Numbered from the stretch's first letter, positions 42,208 through 54,949 are shown. The stretch: DNA of 64,000 nt from Sycobia sp. Sy_11 (GCA_018907035.1 JACCIC010000378.1:1-64000), one strand, 5' to 3'. Numbers and translations: made by a program. The notes: a model not told the origin generated them from the sequence alone.

Positions 42208-44640
42208 CTGTGGAGAAGGGTGATGGTTTATTAGGAGGTAGTATTTCTTTATGTCCGAAACGCCTACTGTGGTTTTCTTCCTATCTTTTTTTCCTCACGA
42301 TTCGGCACGGTGCAACAAACTTCGGTGCTAATTTGCTGTGAATTTATCTAGCCTCGATAATAATACATGTTTTGGTCTACAAACCATTTCATTTTCCTCG
42401 AACGATACCTCTCTTCTATTTTTATTATAATAATGCGCCTGTTTCTCGCTGGCTACACAAAGATTTTTCCTGACTAATTCGTGAATAACAGGCAATCTTT
42501 TCATTCGAATTAGTCAGTCAGCGGTTGTCAGTGGTTGACGTGGTTGATTATTGAGACGGATGTTTTTGTACGTGGGCATCTCCCTTGGGTTTCTGCCGAA
42601 ATTTAAGAAGGCTCACGAGGCTTGCGTACTTACATGCACTGACGTGTTCCTGGCGAACGCCAACTTGGGTAGGTATATGTCCCAGTCTTTATGATCTTCT
42701 TTTACGAAGGTGGAGATCATATCCATGAACGAGCGGTTTACCCGTTCTATGCGATTCGCCTGCGCGCATGCTCTGGCGCAATCAACTGTTGTATTTTTCC
42801 GAGTTCGTCGAACCGATGGTTGACTAATTTATTGTCGAACTCACTGCCATTGTCTAAGATTAAAAACTAGGGGCAACCCCATTTAAATACTAGCTTCATC
42901 TAGCGCTTTAACTATCACTTGCCCTGTTTTCTTACGTAGTGGTCAAAGCTCCTTATATAGGGAAGGGGTCTGAAGATTAAGAGGTATCGATGTTGACCCT
43001 TATTGACAGGAAATAAACCCATTATGCCAGTAGCCACACTTGTCAATGGCCCTTTCACATTTCTGTATGTCATTAAGCCGGTTGGTGCCCTCTGGGAAAC
43101 TTTATAAAGCTAATAACTCCGGGCAGTGTTTTATATAGCTGTAAATATCGCTTCGCATCCCTCGCCAGTAATAATCTTGAGAGACCTTATGTAGTGTTTT
43201 TTCAACACCAAAATGACCAGATATCGACGTGTTGTGACATTCGAACATTATCCGCTCACGGTCTTTGAAAGAGATGACAATTCCAGTCGTCTTCCTCGGG
43301 ACTTTGAAGATGATGTTATCTGTAATGCACCATTCTGAATGTTTTTCTGGTCACTCTCTGATTTCTTTAATTTTTTTCTCATGGTAGCTATAGGCGATGT
43401 TTCATTGGTAGGTCGACGCGAGAGCACGTCTGGCACTTTTTTGTAGATGATCTTTATATTATAGGTCTGCAGCACTGTGGCCCATTTTGCTAATCTGCCC
43501 GTGGGTTTTTTAAGTGTATGTATTTTTTAGACCATTTTAGACTACTGTGATCAGTGATCACCGTAAATTCCCCTTCCAACAGATAGCCTCTAAATTTTTT
43601 TACTGCCCAAAGCACGTGTAGTTCACCTCCACCTTAGTCAATGCTCTGCTCGCATAAGCGATAGGATGCTCTTCATTATCCGTCCCTTGAAAAAGCACGG
43701 TACCGAGGGCGTAGTTGCTGGCATATGTTTGTAAAATATAGGGCCTACCTTGTATGGGGCTTGCAGATACAGGAGCTTGTGTTAGCAAGATACGCAGATG
43801 GTTAAATGCGTCTTCCTGGGACTTGTCCCAGTGCCACCTCATGTTTTTTCGCAACAGTTTTCTAAGTGGTGCCTTTACGTCAGCTAAAGATTTTATAAAG
43901 CGGGCATACCACCCTACCATGCCGAGAAAAGTTCTCAGGTGCTTGATATTCGTAGGGGTTGCATATTCTGTGACGAGCCTTAGCTTGTCGGAGTCTGTAC
44001 GCAATCTGTCTTTCTCCACTATATAACCCAGGTAGCGTACGTCCGGGCAGCAAAACGCAGACTTCTCCTTGTTAATTTGGAGCCCAACCTAATTAAGGCG
44101 GGTCAGTACCGCTTCTAGTTGGTGAGTATGCTCGTTGGTCAGTCCATATCGGATTCGAGTGTATTCGAACAGCCCTTTCTGCGGGAGTGCAAAAGCAGTT
44201 ATTTCCTTGCTAGTGTCCTCTAGAGAAATCTGGCGATACGCTTGGCTTAAATCTATCTTAGAAAGATAACGAGTGATACGCAGATTGTCCAATAAGACAC
44301 CCATGTGAGGAAGAGGATATGCATCCTTGGTTAAATGCCCTGTAGTCTATACAGAACCGGATCTTGCCGTCCTTTTTTCGACACGATCACCGAACAACTA
44401 CTCCACGAGCTCTCCGAAGGTTCTTTGATGCCTTCGGCGAGAAGTCTGTTGACTTCTGCGAGGGCCTTAATAATCTTATAATACGGCAGAGGCTCTGTTT
44501 AATAGGCCGATGGCCGTGCAGGTCTATTGGTGTGGGGGCATCTATGCAAGCGATAAAGCCCCTGTCTGTTCCGGTAAGACGTGCTTCAGTAGGTGGTTCA
44601 TTTATTACCTCGATCTCTGTTCTAACGTGGCAACTTCATT
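42208..44640 (-). pseudogene. pol: Pol remnant, copy B
   Basis: On the minus strand: RT fingers and palm (KIDLSQAYRQISL, with the first Asp) up to about 44150, where a deletion removes the Asp-pair region. Then LGMVGWYARFIKSLAD and RNase H (LQTYASNYALGTVL, where the first catalytic Asp has become Tyr). Then an integrase with HNTSISGHFGVEKTLHK and, across stops, DNGSEF, IERVNRSFMDMI and LAPKFVAPCRI near 42320. Order and motifs match copy A. The protease is missing. Confidence 0.85.
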
Positions 44641-44724
44641 TATTGCTGCAAAGGCAGTGATTGCTTGCACTTAAGTCCAGCACGATCGGTTACCTTGGAC
44701 AGGATATTCTTGCTCAGCGTGTGG

Positions 44725-45573
44725 TCATGGCGACTCACGATACATCTTGTCATGGTCCGTGTATCGATCGCTGCGCTCCCTACTGGGCGATAGGGAATAA
44801 CGTCTCTGTTCATCGTTCTCATGGGCTGGACAGTAATTGCGAGAGGGGCTGGTAGTGGTATGGGTCATATTTCGTGAGGATGGACTCCTAGGTCTGTATC
44901 GCGATTCGCTTGTTGGTCTTGATCGAGGCCGACGAGGTGTTCCTGAACGATATCTGAATAAGGGACTTCGATTTCGTGTATCTTCTTCATTATACCGTCG
45001 TTCTTCCTGCGAGTGTTTCGGTGCTGGGCTGGGACTGCGGTCTCTGCTTTGCCGTATTGGTAATGGGCTTCTGTCATATTCTTTCTTAGACATCAGTATT
45101 GACGTGAGTGGTTCGATTATTGAGACTCGTTTTGGCCTATATTATATCCTCCAAATAGGGTATTGATGGGAAATCCTATGTTGGTGTTGTTGCGGCTGTC
45201 CGTGGTTGGGGGCTATGCTGAGTTGCGGCATTTTGCGCGTCTACGGTTTTAGTATTCGCTGTTTCTTCATCTACTTTCATTTTATCTGCCGCCTTAAGTT
45301 CTGTGGCCTTTAAAACCTCAAATATTTCTGAAATATGAGGATGAACTTAATCGTTCACCTGATACCACTAAACTGCGCCTTTTCGAAAGAATCGGCGCAG
45401 TTCCCATCGAACTAATCTGTCTCGGACGGATTCGATGTCCTATTTTGTTTTTATATTTTGTTCTCTTGCTTGTTATAGTAGTTGATCTGGCGACATCTCC
45501 GCGAAGAGGTTATGTAGCCTTCTTTCTTCGTTGACCAGTGCGTGTTTTGTCGACGATTTTGCTTCCATGTTAC
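44725..45573 (-). pseudogene. gag: Gag remnant, copy B, with RS-rich region
   Basis: ATG at about 45573 opens MEAKSSTKHALVNEERRL, interrupted by stops, and reaches VRDRLVRWELRRFF (about 45410), matching the copy A N-terminus. The capsid core is absent. The frame 45093-44725 is rich in Arg and Ser (RSPLPIRQSRDRSPSP, YRSGTPRRPRSR), matching the RS-rich linker of copy A. The zinc knuckles are lost. Confidence 0.8.
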
Positions 45574-47698
45574 TCTAGTGTATATGAAAGTAACTTTTTT
45601 TATTTTTATTTTTAGTTTCTAACATATTATATCTAATATGTGTTTATATACATGTCTTGTATAAAATCTATTAAATCTGGTAGAAATGATATTATTTTTA
45701 CTTAAATTTATTTATCGCTTATAATTATTCAGTCTTTCTTAGTTTATAATTTGTTTATTTTCTTAAAATACTGTGTTTTTACTCTTCTCTTTCACTCAAA
45801 GTTTGCTTTAGTTTTATTTATTCTGATTTTAGTTTAAAGTCTACAATTGTTCTCTTTTCTGATAAATATCTTCTTTCTTCTTTTTATTGAACTTACTATT
45901 ATTTATTACTTGATGATGTTTATTAAATATTGTTATTATTGTTTTTATTATTATTATTTATATTGTTCATGTGTTGAGTAGTTATTCATTACTGGTGTGC
46001 CAGCTAGTTATATAGATGCTCCAACGATTTTCTTCCAGTTATGTTTTGACTTTTTTTATTTATTATTAATTATTATTTAAATTGCTTGTTATTTCATCAC
46101 CGTTAATTATATAATTAATACCTCTAAATTTGCTACCCAACTTGTTACTCTTTGATATCCTTCATTGGAGGAAAGAAACATCTTCGAAGTTTGATTTTTA
46201 AATTATATAAGAATTTTGTTTATTAAAAGAAAATTTATTTATAATGTTGTTAATGTTAAATGGTTGCTATTATGGTTTTATATTTTCCATATATCTCTTC
46301 TATGACCTCATAACTGTTAAAATTTATGCATCTCGTACAAGTATGCCTTGTTTTCTTTCATATCTATATATATACAGACTTACTATGTGGACCACCAAAC
46401 AATTCCAATATTATTTATATGTTTATCTATTGCTTTAATTTGAAAGAAAAATTTTAGGAATAGTTTACCACCTATTTGTGTTTCTGTCGTTTCAGTTTTG
46501 TCAATTCAATATCAAAATAGTGATTGTTAAAGATTTTGTTTATTCAACTATTTATTTATTTATTGCTACTCTATTGTAAATTTGTTGCTATTATAATTGT
46601 ATGGTGTTCTTAATAAATTTTCATTAGTACCTTTGTTCTTTGTTTTAAAATTTTACTTCATAGTAAACGCGCATTTTTACATATACCTTCTTTTTCTGAT
46701 AGCCATAAATATCTCTTTCTGTGCAAGTGTTAATTGTTTATTGCATGTTAAGTTTCAGTTTCTTTTTACCGTGCCTGGTACTTATTGTTAAAGTATTTTT
46801 CAGTAAAAGTGCGATACAACCAGTATTTTTGCATAAATTGGTAATAATTTATAAATATTTCCCACTTTTATTTCTACCATTGCTGTGGTTCACACGAATC
46901 TAGTAAGTTTTGTTGGGCCAGAAAATTCTCATTTCTTGCCACACTTTTGATGGTTTAAATTTTCACCATATGTACTATAGTTGACATATAGGCTATGCGT
47001 GTACCTCATGCTCTGCATAGCAGACAGCCGTTAATCTTGTGTATGAGTTATAACAACTGGCACTTTCACTAGCTTTTCTTGCATATAATAGAGTGCTAAA
47101 TTGAGAAAAGGCGTGCATTTGCTGGGACTAATACCATTTCTCGTTGGCTTGCACCAGGGCTATTCATACTATTTATAAATAGACAGATACTTACATCACC
47201 TCGGTTGATTATATAAATAGATAAATACACCGTTTATGGATTTTACTTACTGTCACGATAATCCTCCTAATGCTCAGGATTGCCAATTCACACAAGAAAG
47301 TAAACTGCTTGAAAAAAATTTACTATTTGACGTTATATATGTATCGCTCGTCGCGGGCCTGTTTACGCCTTTATTTTCTCCTGAACAACATACACTTTGC
47401 AGAATTGAAAAGTTCGCTCTCTTTCCCTTTCTTTTGGCTCAAACAAAAATCTACAATGTACACCTATGTACTTAGTATGACAACTGTCAGCTGCTGTTTC
47501 TCAGCTAAGTACAGCTGATAGGAGAAAAGTATAATGCGAGACTTTTCATACTGCTTTTTAACGTCGGGGATGACTCGAAAGAATATAAAAGGGTGTTTGC
47601 CACTAACTTCTACAAGCTAGTGAGCTGGACGATAAGGGGAAAGGGACCACGAGAACACCAATCCGGACAATTAGTAAAACAACAAGTAAAAATAAATA

Positions 47699-47699
<1 letters not shown>
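45574..47699. other. AT-rich stretch upstream of copy B gag
   Basis: Two kilobases without a recognisable gene. It may include an AT-rich leader of copy B, as copies A and C also have AT-rich DNA before gag. Near 47520-47660 there is a less AT-rich patch with TATAAAAGGG (about 47586) that may be a promoter of an unrecognised repeat. Confidence 0.35.

Positions 47700-47735
<36 letters not shown>
47700..47735. repeat. (TA)n tract
   Basis: A TA run directly bordering candidate LTR H. Confidence 0.97.
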
Positions 47736-47739
<4 letters not shown>

Positions 47740-48526
47740 ATGATAAATAATCATAAATAAGACAGTTTAAAAAATTTTATATATATTTGCAATAAAATAT
47801 TTTATTAATTTTACTTAGATAGATACTGTACATGCATAAATATACTAAACAAAACGACACGATACGGCAATGACAGGGAATATAGCGAGGCTTATATTTA
47901 TTAAAGTAGTTGCGTCATTTCAATAAAAATATTGAAAAAAGGGAAGCTGCTTTTTTTATGAGAAGGAGAAAAGAATAAATTTCATTTCATATATTTGCTT
48001 TCTTATATGCGCAATGGCCCTACTGCCCATTCTTGTGCGCATCTCCTCAACATGCCCACACCTCGTACTTTCTCGTCACGTGTGCGTGCATTTCGCAGGT
48101 TCGATCTTTTCCTATTATTACTTTTACGTTTTTGTCGCCGATAATTTCGTACGGGAAAACTATATGGGACGGTACTTACGTTACGTTCACGCGCTTTCCG
48201 TTTACACTTTTAGCGCGTATTTACTCGCGGCCCGGTCGCGCGGGGGAGCGGAAGATAGATTGCTGTACGCAAGTCGAACTCGCCGACACCAGTTGTACCC
48301 ACGGGCCACACTGTATGCGCGTCATTTGTGAATAGATTCATTAGTGATTCAGGGCGTCATTAGTGAATACGAAGAGGTCTAGTAGCATGCCGGCGGCGCT
48401 GTCTTCTCTCGCGTTTCCACTTTCTTTAGGATGGTCGCGCACTCCCGCGGCTCGCGCTTCGCGCATTTCCGCTGTTGCGTGCGAACATTCGGTTTTCACC
48501 GAGGACCAGCAGTTTGGCCCATCACA
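47736..48526 (-). repeat. Candidate solo LTR H (minus strand)
   Basis: On the minus strand it begins TGTGATGGGCC, with a GGGCC/GGTCC hairpin after (AT)n, and ends with a TTATGAT/ATCATAA hairpin and CA before (TA)n. TTAATAAAATA on the minus strand near its end is a polyadenylation candidate. No good splice donor is visible. The call rests on the end structure and TA borders. Confidence 0.4.
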
Positions 48527-48539
48527 ATATATATACAAT

Positions 48540-48677
48540 GCATAGTTACTTCTGCATAAAAAGGTAATATTCATTGTCTACTTAAAAAATATGCTATTCG
48601 CATACCATTTTACTTGAATTTCAGTGGGTATCACTACGAAAACATTCACGGTATTTAATTGAAAAAACGGAAATATA

Positions 48678-48731
<54 letters not shown>

Positions 48732-49428
48732 TTTAAATACGGTTTCTATTAAAAAATATTGATATCCCAATTCCTCAGGACTATTGCTATTGGGAGTTTT
48801 GTGTTCAGATTTTAGAATGTGATGTCCAGGTGTCTCTGGATTATTTCTACGGGGAGTTTCGTGTTCGGATGATAGAAGATGATATCTAGGTATGACGGGA
48901 CGACTTCTATGAAGATATTCATGTTGGAACGTTCGAATACGATGTCGGGATGTTTTGGAACGACTTCTACAGGGAGTATTTATGACACTATAAAGAGATT
49001 CATATTCTATCATTCGAACACGCACACTCTCAGTAAAAGTTGTTCCGAGATACCTGGACATCGTATTCTACGTCTCCAACACAAAACTCTATAGCAGTTG
49101 TCTCGAGACATGCCATATAGTCCGAAAATGTTATTCTCAGTAAACGTCGTCTCGACAAACTTGGACATCTATTTCAACCGCCTGAACTCAAAAAGACAAT
49201 TTTCCCCATAGAAGCCGTATGTAATATGTATATATATTTGTATTAAATACGGTTTCACATTTTATATATACATACTGTATATACAGAAGCGACGGTAGGT
49301 AAATTAAGTCAATTATTTATAGAAATATAGATTTTTATATATAGAGTACTTTTTACTTAGATATTATTGAATTGTTTAAAAATCAGTTAAATTATTATCT
49401 CGGGTGAAGCCGAGATGGGGGATGCTAG
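48540..49428 (+). mobile_element. Helitron-like or foldback element with inverted minisatellite arms, copy 2
   Basis: The right end has ATCTCGG/CCGAGAT (49397-49416), GGGGGATG, CTAG (49425-49428) and then T, as in Helitron 3' ends. It is the reverse of the end at 38287. A ~60-bp unit array runs in minus orientation at about 48760-48985 and in plus orientation at about 48990-49230. A (TA)n tract lies at 48682-48729. The words TTACTTCTGCATAAAAAGG (48546) and its inverted relative near 49280 suggest near-terminal inverted repeats. The left tip is missing. Confidence 0.55.
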
Positions 49429-49442
49429 TACATATATTTAAA

Positions 49443-49448
<6 letters not shown>

Positions 49449-49529
<81 letters not shown>
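49449..49529. repeat. (TA)n tract
   Basis: TA dinucleotides with a TGTAAA interruption, lying between the Helitron-like end and LTR F. Confidence 0.95.
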
Positions 49530-49532
<3 letters not shown>

Positions 49533-50539
49533 AAGGCTAGTTTTGGTATTACACTTACCATGTATAGCGGCTTACTCAGGTAACCGTATCTGCCGTATGT
49601 GTGTGTGTGTGTGTGTGTGTCTGTGTGCTTGATTGCGCACACAGGCTAGCTCCGGTTGAAACGGGGAACAGGGGGAACACGGAAAGAATAACTCGGGGGA
49701 AATAACGATATTAACAATGTATTTATTAACAATACTAAAGTGCGTTGCAATATAATACGGTAGCTCGCGGGCTACTCATTCCTTGCAGGTTCAGCGACGT
49801 GTGGGGAAGCTATGTTACAACGCGGGAAGATACAGACTTAGACGAGAACACTGTAATGATACGGAAACGAGCACGCGGGGGAATAATTATGATAGGAACG
49901 GTCATTTACGCGAATAATGGACTTTGCGTATTTTATAACAATGCAAGCGACGGCGAGCGAAAGCAGCCTAAATAGTGACACGCAAGAACAGTATAAATAA
50001 GACAAAACTACTTGTCGCAAGAAAGCTGCAGCTGTCTTATTCGCCCTTCCTCTCTCCCTCTCGCTGGTTCTTCGTTGCCGGCGTCCTTCGTTTGGAGCAG
50101 TTCTCTCTCTTTCTCTCTCTCTCTCTCGCACGTTCGCTCGCTGATGGCACCAGTGCTGGCAGCGCGTGTCAACCTCTTTGCGACTCGAGTGCGGCGATGC
50201 CGAGGATGTCCTCGACGGCCAGGGAGACGTGGATACGTCTCGGACTGCACGGTGGGTGGCAAGGACCTCCCTGCCCTATGTCGAGATGTGGTGGATCAAA
50301 AAAATCAAGCGTGCTGGCCTCTTAGTGTCCGGGGCTGTGGTTCTAGGTTAGAACGGAATGCTACACTCTCCGTGACGGAATACGAAGGAATGAGAAAGAG
50401 CGCTCCTATGCTCTTTGTTGCTCCGTTTTCCGTTCGAAATCCGCGCACTCTCGCGGTTCGCGAATGTGGTAATCCCGATCGCGTGTGAGCAGTGGTTTTA
50501 AAGTCGCGAAAATACACGACCGCAAAAACGGTCGTCACA
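49530..50539 (-). repeat. Solo LTR F (minus strand) flanked by (TA)n
   Basis: On the minus strand it begins TGTGACGACCG, with ACGACCG/CGGTCGT as a hairpin, and ends CCTTACA. Both borders are (TA)n. Near its end the minus strand has AATAAATAC, then CCCCTGTTCCCCGTTTC (like the copy A and C LTR ends), and GTAAGTG (about 49558). A (GT)n/(AC)n tract lies at 49597-49620. Confidence 0.6.
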
Positions 50540-50577
<38 letters not shown>

Positions 50578-50579
50578 CG

Positions 50580-50611
<32 letters not shown>

Positions 50612-50635
50612 AAGGAAGAGAGAGAGAGAGAGAGT
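50540..50635. repeat. (TA)n then (GA)n tract
   Basis: TA dinucleotides to about 50575, then GA dinucleotides with a few AAG interruptions from 50581. Confidence 0.95.
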
Positions 50636-50659
50636 CGTTTCATCATCGGTGTAATAGCA

Positions 50660-51050
50660 GTCACTTATCGGTTTCTCTCTTTTGTGCAGATCTTCGCACC
50701 GAGGCTCGCCCGTTCTGTCTACTGACCGCCAGTGTCGGGGTGTTCTAGCTATAAATCTATCCGAATGACTAAGTTTTTAACATGCGTGCATGCAATGTAT
50801 GGAAACAGAGTGAGATAGAAAAATAGAGCGAACCTTTGCGTCATCCTCTGACAGCTGCTTGCTATCGGTCTCTCTCTTTTGTAGGGATCTCCGCACCGAG
50901 CCTCGCCCACTCCCTCTCTATAATCTTCTCTATAACCCTCTCACAATCGAATTTAAATACGAATATGTATAAACGAGCTATCGGCTTCTCTCTTTTGTGT
51001 GGCTCTTCGTAACAAGACTCGCACGCTCTTTCCACTCGTCACCAGTGGCC
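50660..51050 (+). repeat. Three diverged tandem repeats
   Basis: TATCGGTTTCTCTCTTTTGTG followed by TCTTCGCACCGAGGCTCGC-like sequence occurs at 50666, 50863 and 50979. No gene is associated. Confidence 0.6.
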
Positions 51051-52388
51051 GCGCGCCGAGCGAGAATAGCTACACGGTGGAATTTGACTTTAACGTTTTA
51101 AGATAAAACTCTTTGCATTACCTACTTTAGATTAACCCAATCTGTACAGTATTGTGGAGCTATAATAAATTTTTCGATAAAACGCGTCCATATGTAGCAC
51201 TGTTCATTCGTGAAGACTGCTTGGCGTCGAAGCAGGAAGTTACCCTTTGATATCAAATTTATTGCATAGCCGATAAGGAAATACGATACGGTGATAAAGA
51301 TATAGAAAGGAGGTCGCGATATGTTCATACGAAAATATCATTCTTAAGCGCTGGTCCTCTCGCTTCTACTGCTATTATATTTCGAAAAGAATTTGAAAAT
51401 TAAAATTTCATATATTACAGTTACCGTTTTTTTTCATAAATTTAAATTTTTTTCATGGAATACGCGGACATGACTAATCGATGATCCCCTGTTTGATATA
51501 CGATATGGACACTCCAACGTCTCTGAATCGAGTGACAACCCTTTCGTCTCGGAGATAGTTTTATATAAAATAAAATAAATGATAAAGGGAGGCACAGGCG
51601 GTGAGAAACGGTTAGAGTGGATAGTATAAAGCTAATTGATGATAAATCTGTTCACTCTTACAGAGTGAATTTTAATATTATATATGTGCAGAAAATTTGC
51701 GTAGTTCATATTAACTATTTGTAATAATAATTCATATATTTCGCACGTAATTATTATAGAGTATGCTAATATAGTTAATATTTTATTTCAATCTGCTGTA
51801 CGATATAAACGGAAAAGCCATGAAATTTAATATACATTTGGTCAGCGACATCCGCACGATTGCTTATCTCAGAATTGAAGGCAAAAGAAAGAACGGATGA
51901 AGCTGATACCACTGATCTTTTTAGGAATATGCGTTTACACCCTAAAAGAAATTCAACTCTAGCATATATATACGCGATACGAGTCGAGAGACATCTAGAC
52001 GTTGAAAGAATGTGTATATTAATTTAATAAGCCAACCATATTTACTTCTTTTGGCTTCAATTTAAATCATTGCTTCCTGCCGGCAAAAGATATATGGCAA
52101 AGCGGATGCTCATACTCTTATTACGAAATTATCCGAAATCGACCTCGTTGATATAAGTATAAGAAGCGAATACTTTACCCATGGTTCTGCCGATTGATTA
52201 GACAAGTTGAAAAATTTTTCTTGCGAAGAATGGAGCTTGATTAGTAGCTTAACGCAGAGCAATAACGGTTTTCGAATTAACAATACATTTATTTTACAAG
52301 CTATTTTTATTAATATGCCTGTTGTAAGTGGCTTTCATCGGAAAAAAATTGAACAGTAGATGGCGTTGCACAGAGATCTATACTTTCT
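51051..52388. other. Unassigned stretch
   Basis: No gene, LTR or array is recognised on either strand. Confidence 0.4.
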
Positions 52389-52851
52389 ATTAATAATAAC
52401 GATAATCTTTGTTTACGGCGCGCTCTCGTCGTTGATGAAGCATACATCTTATTAAAATTACATAAGACGAAAAAAAGTAAAAACGAGTGGAATGTTATTC
52501 GTGATGCTCGACGAACAAGACAAAAAGTGCGAGCCATAAAACTTATAGAAGCAGCACATGTCAACATCCCCAACAGAGGGTGTACATTGGTAGAGGTAAA
52601 GAAGTCTCAACAGTATTATGAACCTCGCAACATTGCGATAGTTATTTTCAATAAACATACTTATGGCTACGGTGAGTCTATACTGTTTATGCAATTCTGT
52701 AACAGACAGTAATACAGAGATTACTGCTCTTATTAATCTTTTTTATAACGCAGAGATAAATCATTTTGATACAATATTGAATTTGATTGGGAATACAAAA
52801 ACGAAATTTTTCTGTTCATATTGCAACAAGCGATATCTGCGGCGCTAGTTT
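52389..52851 (+). pseudogene. Protein-primed DNA polymerase B N-terminal fragment (Polinton/adintovirus-like)
   Basis: The frame from 52389 reads NLCLRRALVVDEAYI, later RDARRTRQKVRAIKLIEAAH and a GCTLVEVKKSQQYY segment. After a stop at 52710 and a frame change it continues INHFDTILNLIG and FFCSYCNKRY, a CxxCxxxY pattern. This layout fits the region before the exonuclease domain in type-B polymerases of Polinton/adintovirus-like elements, as I remember the family. Exonuclease and polymerase domains are absent. It is a fossil fragment, unconnected with the other viral-type remnants in the window. Confidence 0.5.
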
Positions 52852-53344
52852 CCGCACGGATACCTGGTGCTATTTTCCATGCGGGGAATTTCAACGTGAC
52901 AGGTAGATTTAAATCGAGGTCTAAAACTAAGGTGGGCTTAACAACGCTGGTCTTTTGAGGAGTGCCTCGCAACAGAGACCAAGTTAATAAAATCGGTAGG
53001 ATATTTTAGACAGGATTTATCGAGATCTGGACAAGAGTTAGCTCCGGGAGGAGTTCAAATGATACGACTTCGGATCAGCCGGTTAACTAGACGAACTCCC
53101 CGATTTTGCCTTTTACAGGCCTTTTTATAATTAAATTGTCGGGTATTATCGCCGCCGCTCGTCTAACATCGGAGGAGCCGCCGATTTATAATAATAATAT
53201 TAACAATAGTTATATTACTAATAATAACAATAATAATAATATTAATAATAATACTAATTAATATTAACTATAATTTTCACAGTTATAATTAACAAGGCAG
53301 TCGATTTACTGCGTACAAATATTGTTTCATATACATACAATAAC

Positions 53345-53347
<3 letters not shown>
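52852..53347. other. Unassigned stretch with (AAT)n-like tract
   Basis: An (AAT)n/(ATT)n-rich tract occupies about 53188-53262. The part before it is GC-richer but holds no recognisable gene. Confidence 0.4.

Positions 53348-53414
<67 letters not shown>
53348..53414. repeat. (TA)n tract at the left border of copy C
   Basis: A TA run ending exactly at TGTAAC of the 5' LTR. Confidence 0.97.
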
Positions 53415-53417
<3 letters not shown>

Positions 53418-54463
53418 AACCGCCCAAACGGCGGGATAGGTTAGAGCGCTCGTGTGAAACCGCGAGTGTTCGTGTGAGTTCGCGAAACGATACGCGCGAG
53501 CCGCGAGGGCGCTGGAAGCGCAACTGTACGTATGAAGTTCGGAATGAACATCACTTGCACTTTCTCTTTCGTCCCTGGAGTTCATACTTTTTCGACGCAC
53601 GAAACTTTTTCGCGGTGACGAATTACAAGTTTGCCTTGGCGTAAACTCCGTGTGAGCACATCGGAGACGAGGGAAAGATACGCAGCGACATCCCGGCGGC
53701 AACCTCGGACAGTGAGAGCACTAGCTCCTACGCGCTACCGTTTGTGTATCGTCGCGAGCCAGCGACGCCATCAGCGGCTACGAGCCGCAGCCACGCGCAA
53801 CCGCGCGAGCCTTCAGCGAGAAGAGAGAGAGCGCGCACCCGGTACGCTGACACCAGGCGACGTCAGCGAGCACCAGCGAGCATCAGGGAGCTTTCGGCCA
53901 GCGTCAGCATCGTCGCCGTCGGCGGCAAGTAGCCTTATACTTTTTGTCGTAATTATTCATGCGTGCATATAGCTAGGCTCCTGGCCCACCGCCGCGCCCG
54001 CTTAAACTCAATTGTCAGGTGTATATTGCGCATAGCCACGTAAATATTCTATCGTTATTCCATTTTGTAATTTTATGTGGTAGTAAATGATTTCGCGTGT
54101 GAATCGCATGTAATCTATAGTATGTAATCTTCTAATGTACCGTCGTTCCCACGTGTGTTATATCGAAAGCGTCCCGTTCCGTTTCCCCCGTCCCTGAGTA
54201 GTTTGTACGATTGAGTAGTTTTATAAATAATTAACGTAGAGTCGCGGAACCCGCAACCAGTACATAGCGTATGTACTACTTTATTGTTTTAAATAGTCTT
54301 TTTGTATAAATAAATGTTAATATTGTCATAATCCCATAATATCACTCGCTTATTTCATTTCTCGTTCCCCGTCCCCTTTCCAGCGGAGTGCACAACCAGT
54401 AGCGTGGAAGAGTCCACACACACATGCACACAAATAGTAAGTAATAACCCGATTTTGGGGTTA
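53415..54463 (+). repeat. 5' LTR of copy C
   Basis: It runs from TGTAACCGCC (hairpin CCGCC/GGCGG) to an ATAACCC/GGGTTAT hairpin. AATAAATG near 54308 is a polyadenylation candidate. CCTTTCCAG (54383) and GTAAGTAA (54437) bracket 53 bases near the end. The exact last base (TTA or TTATA) cannot be fixed by the copies in this window. Confidence 0.9.
54384..54436 (+). promoter_or_regulatory. LTR-terminal splice cassette, copy C 5' LTR
   Basis: A 53-base interval lies between a CAG acceptor and a GTAAGTAA donor, 31 bases before the primer-binding site. From the 5' LTR this donor could join the acceptor in front of ORF3, although in copy C that acceptor is deleted. Inferred. Confidence 0.45.
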
Positions 54464-54467
54464 TAAA

Positions 54468-54485
54468 TGGCGCCCCGAGCGTGGA
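54468..54485 (+). other. Primer-binding site, copy C
   Basis: TGGCGCCCCGAGCGTGG begins four bases after the LTR. TGGCGCCC is the start expected for a tRNA-Lys primer, with looser agreement after that. Confidence 0.65.
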
Positions 54486-54908
54486 GCCCGCGACGATAAT
54501 AGTCAAGAATTCCTGTAGAAGATGTAAATCGTGCACCCGCTCATTGTCCCGATCCCCTTTAGCTCAGCCGTAGAAAGCGAAAAGTACGCAACACACGTCC
54601 GTACACATACGGACATTCGAAGACTGCATCAAGGAGTGTGCGCAGAAGAATGCGCAATGGCATAAGCTTGTCAAAAATATACTGACAAGTTTTTGATAAT
54701 TAAAAGCTTTTTACCTTTCTCCCTTTTCGTCACATCTATGTACTAAAGTATTAATTAATAATTCGCAATGAATTGATTTATCGGATTAAAGTTAATTTAC
54801 ATAAACCCCTTTTCGTTACTCCTTGTATATATATTGTATAGAAGCAAGCAAGGTGTTATATAGCAAATAGTTTCTCTCAATTTTACATTCACAGAAATTT
54901 TGCACGTA

Positions 54909-54949
<41 letters not shown>

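Larger units (their letters stand above)
40400..45573 (-). mobile_element. Ty3/gypsy copy B (diverged, decayed)
   Basis: The minus strand keeps the order gag, pol, ORF3 of copy A with much lower similarity. The Gag capsid core, the protease and the RT Asp-pair region are deleted, and stops are frequent. No LTR could be assigned. Its value is comparative: what it shares with A and C marks the conserved parts of the group. Confidence 0.85.

Noticed and set aside
47736..48526. LTR H as the 5' LTR of copy B
   Set aside because: Orientation fits, but (TA)n and not a primer-binding site follows the LTR, so it is more likely a solo LTR.
48014..48545. Frames of 60-105 codons within 48.0-48.5 kb
   Set aside because: They overlap in several frames in CpG-rich candidate LTR H and show no family motif.
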